A stretch of DNA of 64,000 nt from Pegea sp. RAD2-039. Lineage: Eukaryota; Chordata; Thaliacea; Salpida; Salpidae. Every line of letters begins with the position of its first letter. The stretch's first letter is position 1. The notes under the pieces are model-generated. The model searched no databases. It saw only the letters and a list, made by a program, of their open reading frames with translations, and had not been told where the DNA came from. The stretch is taken from positions 307,543-371,542 of the forward strand of contig JAQGEQ010000291.1 in assembly GCA_034620365.1 (NCBI GenBank). Reading direction: 5' to 3'. This document shows, in pieces, positions 60,882 to 64,000 of the stretch. Made by a program: the position numbers and the translations under genes.

Positions 60882-61139
60882 ATGTTTAGTATTGGTATAA
60901 AACATTATTCTTTGATGTTTTATCTTCGGGTTAATGTTGACTATTCCTATACAATAAGAAAGCTGAAATCAATTATTGAAGAAATTTACAATATTCCTAT
61001 TATCAACCAAACTCTTATCCTACAATCACAATCTATGGGCATGTCTACACAAATCATATTACTGGATAATGATGATAAAACAATTTTTAATTTTAATATT
61101 CATGCAGGTGCAAAAATTATTGTGTTAATTAAACAATAA
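60882..61139 (+). CDS. Ubiquitin-like domain protein, 85 aa (copy A3)
   Basis: Same ORF as 1446-1703 with two replacements (QSKS to QSQS, IIILD to IILLD). The ubiquitin-fold pattern is intact, without a terminal Gly-Gly. The AAAAAATG start context is kept in all copies. Confidence 0.6.
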   Translation: MFSIGIKHYSLMFYLRVNVDYSYTIRKLKSIIEEIYNIPIINQTLILQSQSMGMSTQIILLDNDDKTIFNFNIHAGAKIIVLIKQ

Positions 61140-61436
61140 TTTTTTCTGTTGTTAAAATATTACATTATTTCAACATTATGAAATTTCATAATTTCATATT
61201 ATTAATTTGAACTTGATTTAAGTAATTGTCACAGTCTTCAGAATAACTATCTAATAAAAGCAATAAAAAACAATTTGTTTTCATTTTTAATGATGGAGAA
61301 TTTATTCTAAAAATTTGTAAAAATATCTCTCCAGCACCCCATAGAAGTGATAAAGTTATTTCTAGCAAGTAATTTGTATAATAATTAGTTATATTATATA
61401 AATATTATATATCGTTGTTGACACTAAAACTCTTTC

Positions 61437-62150
61437 ATGAAAACTATAGTGGATCCACATAAAAGTGGTAAGATTTTACTTTCAAATGTAAAGAAAAATC
61501 CTGATAAACCAACATCCTCAAAACAAGCTTGCAATGGCAATTGCCAATCCCTCAATGAAATTTGTTTTGGTGAAGAACTAGTAATAGAAAGCATTAAGAA
61601 CCTCTCTTGGTTTCATCTCACCTGTAGTGATGTTAGCAAAAAATTTATGAAATATTTGAAAACAACCAAATAAAGTAAATGGGATTAAAGGGTTTTGCAT
61701 TAAATGTAGAATCATAGACATAACATATACCTCCACTAATTCAAACCTAATATCTAACATCACCAAACCTGTTTCTGCTGAATTGGTCAAATTTAAATCT
61801 GAAATTGACATCGTTGTTGACAAAATCAACGAAAAGATTTCTATTTTATCTAAATCGTTGAACGAACTGAATGCCTCTAAAAAGAAACCTGCAACATGGG
61901 CGGCGGTGTTCGGTGATTCTGGCTTGGACAAAAATGCTAGCATGGTGCAGCTTCTTGCTAAAAAGGTCACTGACAGACACAAAAACTTACTTTGGACAGT
62001 GAGGATAAAGAAAACAGTGTGATCATCTTTAATGTCTCTGAGACTGATAAAGATGTTGACAGTATTTTTCAGTCTAATGTGCTCTCAAGGCCTTGGTTTT
62101 GTCGGGGTTCCAAAGATATCAATGACCAGACTTAGAGCAAATCGCTTAGA
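61437..62150 (+). mobile_element. LINE ORF1 remnant (copy A3)
   Basis: Plus strand: a PHD-like segment 61437-61673 (CNGNCQSLNEICFGEE, WFHLTC); a coiled-coil-like segment and TWAAVFGDSG at 61783-62022; then, in the next frame, NSVIIFNVSETDKDVDSIFQ to about 62080. The clearest of the three copies, but still interrupted by frameshifts and stops between 61674 and 61782. Confidence 0.66.
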
Positions 62151-62446
62151 TTAACAAAGACCGCTTAAATCGTCCTTTCAGGAAAGATGGGACAAAGACA
62201 AATTTCTTGCCAAGCTGTTCAATTAAAGCTAAAGATAATGATTGAGCAATGCTATACCCTTTCTAAGGAATCTCATTTTCTAAGAGTTTAAAAACTTTCA
62301 AAGATTTCTGAATTTTCATTAAAAGAATGAAAAATATTTGGATAAATTTATTGTTTATTAATTGATAAACATAAAACTATATTTTTTTTCATCACGTACA
62401 CAACGTCTCTATATGCACAATTTAAGTAAGCACTTGTAACTTGCTC

Positions 62447-63796
62447 CTATGGTATTCTATTTAGAGAGTCTTCACTAGTTGGTACATGAAGAGAATGAAA
62501 GGCATTTTGGATTCTCGCTTGTTGAATGTTTGAGACTACTGTATGCTGGGACAGTTGTCCTTTTACCTGAAATAATAAATAAAAGTTCATTTAACTGACC
62601 ACGAAATTAGTTTCAATTTAAATACTTTACAAAGTTTTTATTTTTATTTTAGTTTGGTCAACTAGTTTGTACCAAAAATTTCAAAATTTAAAAAATCTTT
62701 TATGGTGCATCGATTGCAAAGTCTTTCCTTTAATTGAGATTTTATTAAATTTTTAGTTAAAAAGGTTATATAAATAAATCAACTTTCAATTTAATTCTTT
62801 GAATAATATATGAAGCTAAAACTAAATATTAGAAAAACAAAGTTTTTATTCAAAATAACCTAAAAACAAGTACGTTATAAAAACATTTTCTGTTTTTTTT
62901 TTACTTTTATTATTCTTTATTATTAAAGAATTATTAAATTACAGTAACTCACAAACTTAGCACAGTTTACGATTCCACATTCATTACATGTACAATCAAA
63001 TCGATGAGGTGCCAAGACCCCAAGTTTAATTAGGCTTCGTATATTCATCCCTCCTGTTTTAATGTTTAACTTCCAGTCGTGTCGCTTTCCACTATAATTT
63101 TGGAACTCGATTGGTGTTAACCATCGATTTCCAGCAAGTATACATCTTCCTTCATTTAAAAATTTCAAAACTTGATTTTACTTTTTAATAATTTACCTTC
63201 ACTTCCTCTAATGAATGATGAACAGTATAGAAAGCCGTGTTTGCTCCCACATTTCACTGGCAGTTTAACGTCACCAACACCATTAGTTATGAAAAACAAT
63301 CTCAAGTTCACAGCTTTTTTCAGGTCAAAAATATATTTCTTGACATGGATACCACTCCCATAAGTGGATCTGCAAACGTTTTCTGACCGAATACAATCAA
63401 CAATTAATTTTTTTAAATTTAGATTTTAAGACATATTATACCGGAAGGAATAGCAGAAGTCAAAACTTCCATCTTAACTTGATCTCCATTTTCCTGTTTT
63501 ACCTGTAACCTGAAGTAAACTTTATTACTCTACCTTTTTGTAATTCTTATAGTTATATTGAACTCATTCATAACAATGTGAGTTGAAATTTCAAATTAGT
63601 AATAAATCAATTAGTAAAAATAAATTAAGTACCAGTCCTGATTTCCAACCCTGAGTGGTTGAGAAGCTCCATCATTTGTGTCAAGGTTACGCTCTCTCTT
63701 TACAAGATTTAAAGGAGCTTTTTGATCTCCAACGGTTGTTCTAGAATCATAAACAAATGCAGAGAAGAAAGCATCATTTGAGTTAATCTTAAACAT
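62447..63796 (-). CDS. SAND-domain protein (DEAF1/GMEB-like), second intact copy, 251 aa
   Basis: The model is complement(join(62447..62566, 62953..63170, 63197..63382, 63442..63509, 63633..63796)), the mirror of 32010-33359 with coordinates summing to 95806 and no indels. All splice sites, the 26-bp intron (63171-63196) and the SAND core (HDWKLNIKTGG, CTCNEC) are preserved. Visible differences are few: Asp to Asn near the QEDGD motif and a silent change in the LPVKC segment. Preservation of the frame in both copies, while the neighbouring ACS copies are dead, suggests that these copies function or are very young. Confidence 0.83.
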
Positions 63797-64000
63797 ATTA
63801 AACAACTAGTCAATTCTGGAAAAACAGGTTAAAATTTTAGTGTAATTTTTCAAAACAAATTTTTAGTTGTTATTTCAAGCTTAATGGTATATTATTATAC
63901 AAAACAGTAATAATAAGCTTCTATATATGACATGTATACAACCTAGATAAAAATAATAAATGCAACATAAAAATGAAATATTAATAAAAATTGCTGTTGC
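63797..64000 (-). other. Upstream flank of SAND copy A3, cut by window edge
   Basis: Reverse complement of 31807-32009, including the TTTTCCAG acceptor before the start codon. No additional feature. Confidence 0.4.

Larger units (their letters stand above)
53580..62584. repeat. Inverted-repeat arm A3
   Basis: Reverse complement of A1 over its whole length. Beyond 62584 to the right edge it is the reverse complement of 31807-33221 in A2, so the arm continues past both window edges. The loop between arms is about 44.6 kb. Confidence 0.93.

Noticed and set aside
1..64000. Window as a viral or giant-transposon insertion (Polinton/Maverick or integrated virus)
   Set aside because: No integrase, DNA polymerase B, capsid or packaging ATPase was found, and the inverted arms contain animal genes with introns.

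Overview
The window is a strongly AT-rich piece of a nuclear genome, almost certainly from an invertebrate animal. The evidence is spliced genes with very short introns (about 26 to 60 bp, plus some of 120-390 bp), animal-type families (SAND-domain protein, BTB-BACK-Kelch protein, animal-like acetyl-CoA synthetase) and jockey/CR1-type non-LTR retrotransposon remains. Nothing bacterial or organellar was seen. The species cannot be named from the sequence.

The dominant feature is a nested set of segmental duplications. Block A holds a SAND gene, a LINE ORF1 remnant, a ubiquitin-like gene, a 19-bp minisatellite, a 22-bp minisatellite and the 3' end of an acetyl-CoA synthetase (ACS) pseudogene. 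It occurs three times: A1 (1-8970), A2 (31807-38252, same orientation, about 4.6 kb deleted) and A3 (about 53580-64000, inverted). A1 and A3 form the arms of a giant inverted repeat around a loop of about 44 kb, and the repeat runs off the left edge of the window. Block B (degenerate LINE ORF1 plus a Kelch pseudogene) occurs twice as direct copies (25655-about 29030 and 43885-about 47270), 18,234 bp apart. Block C (9208-11280) occurs once forward and twice inverted (38840-41229 and 48345-50882; the latter two 9,655 bp apart). A small block D (Rab-like exon joined to ACS) occurs at 41466-42755 and 52685-54000.

Layout: A1 - C1 - single-copy 11.3-20 kb (LINE with reverse transcriptase at 13.95-15.59 kb; a two-exon tyrosine-rich gene at 15.8-16.5 kb) - AT-rich repeat families E and F (20.07-24.7 kb) - LINE endonuclease fragment - B1 - tandem E repeats - A2 (intact SAND gene) - C2 - D with a rearranged ACS pseudogene - B2 - E4 - C3 - D' - A3 (second intact SAND gene at the right edge).

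Genes that look intact: two SAND genes (251 aa each, opposite strands, with a 26-bp intron), three ubiquitin-like ORFs (85 aa), one single-copy gene of unknown function (209 aa) and two copies of a putative small secreted or membrane protein (83 aa). All four ACS copies and both Kelch copies are pseudogenes. The long open frames across the 19-bp minisatellite are artefacts of its period. No tRNA, rRNA or CRISPR array was recognised.
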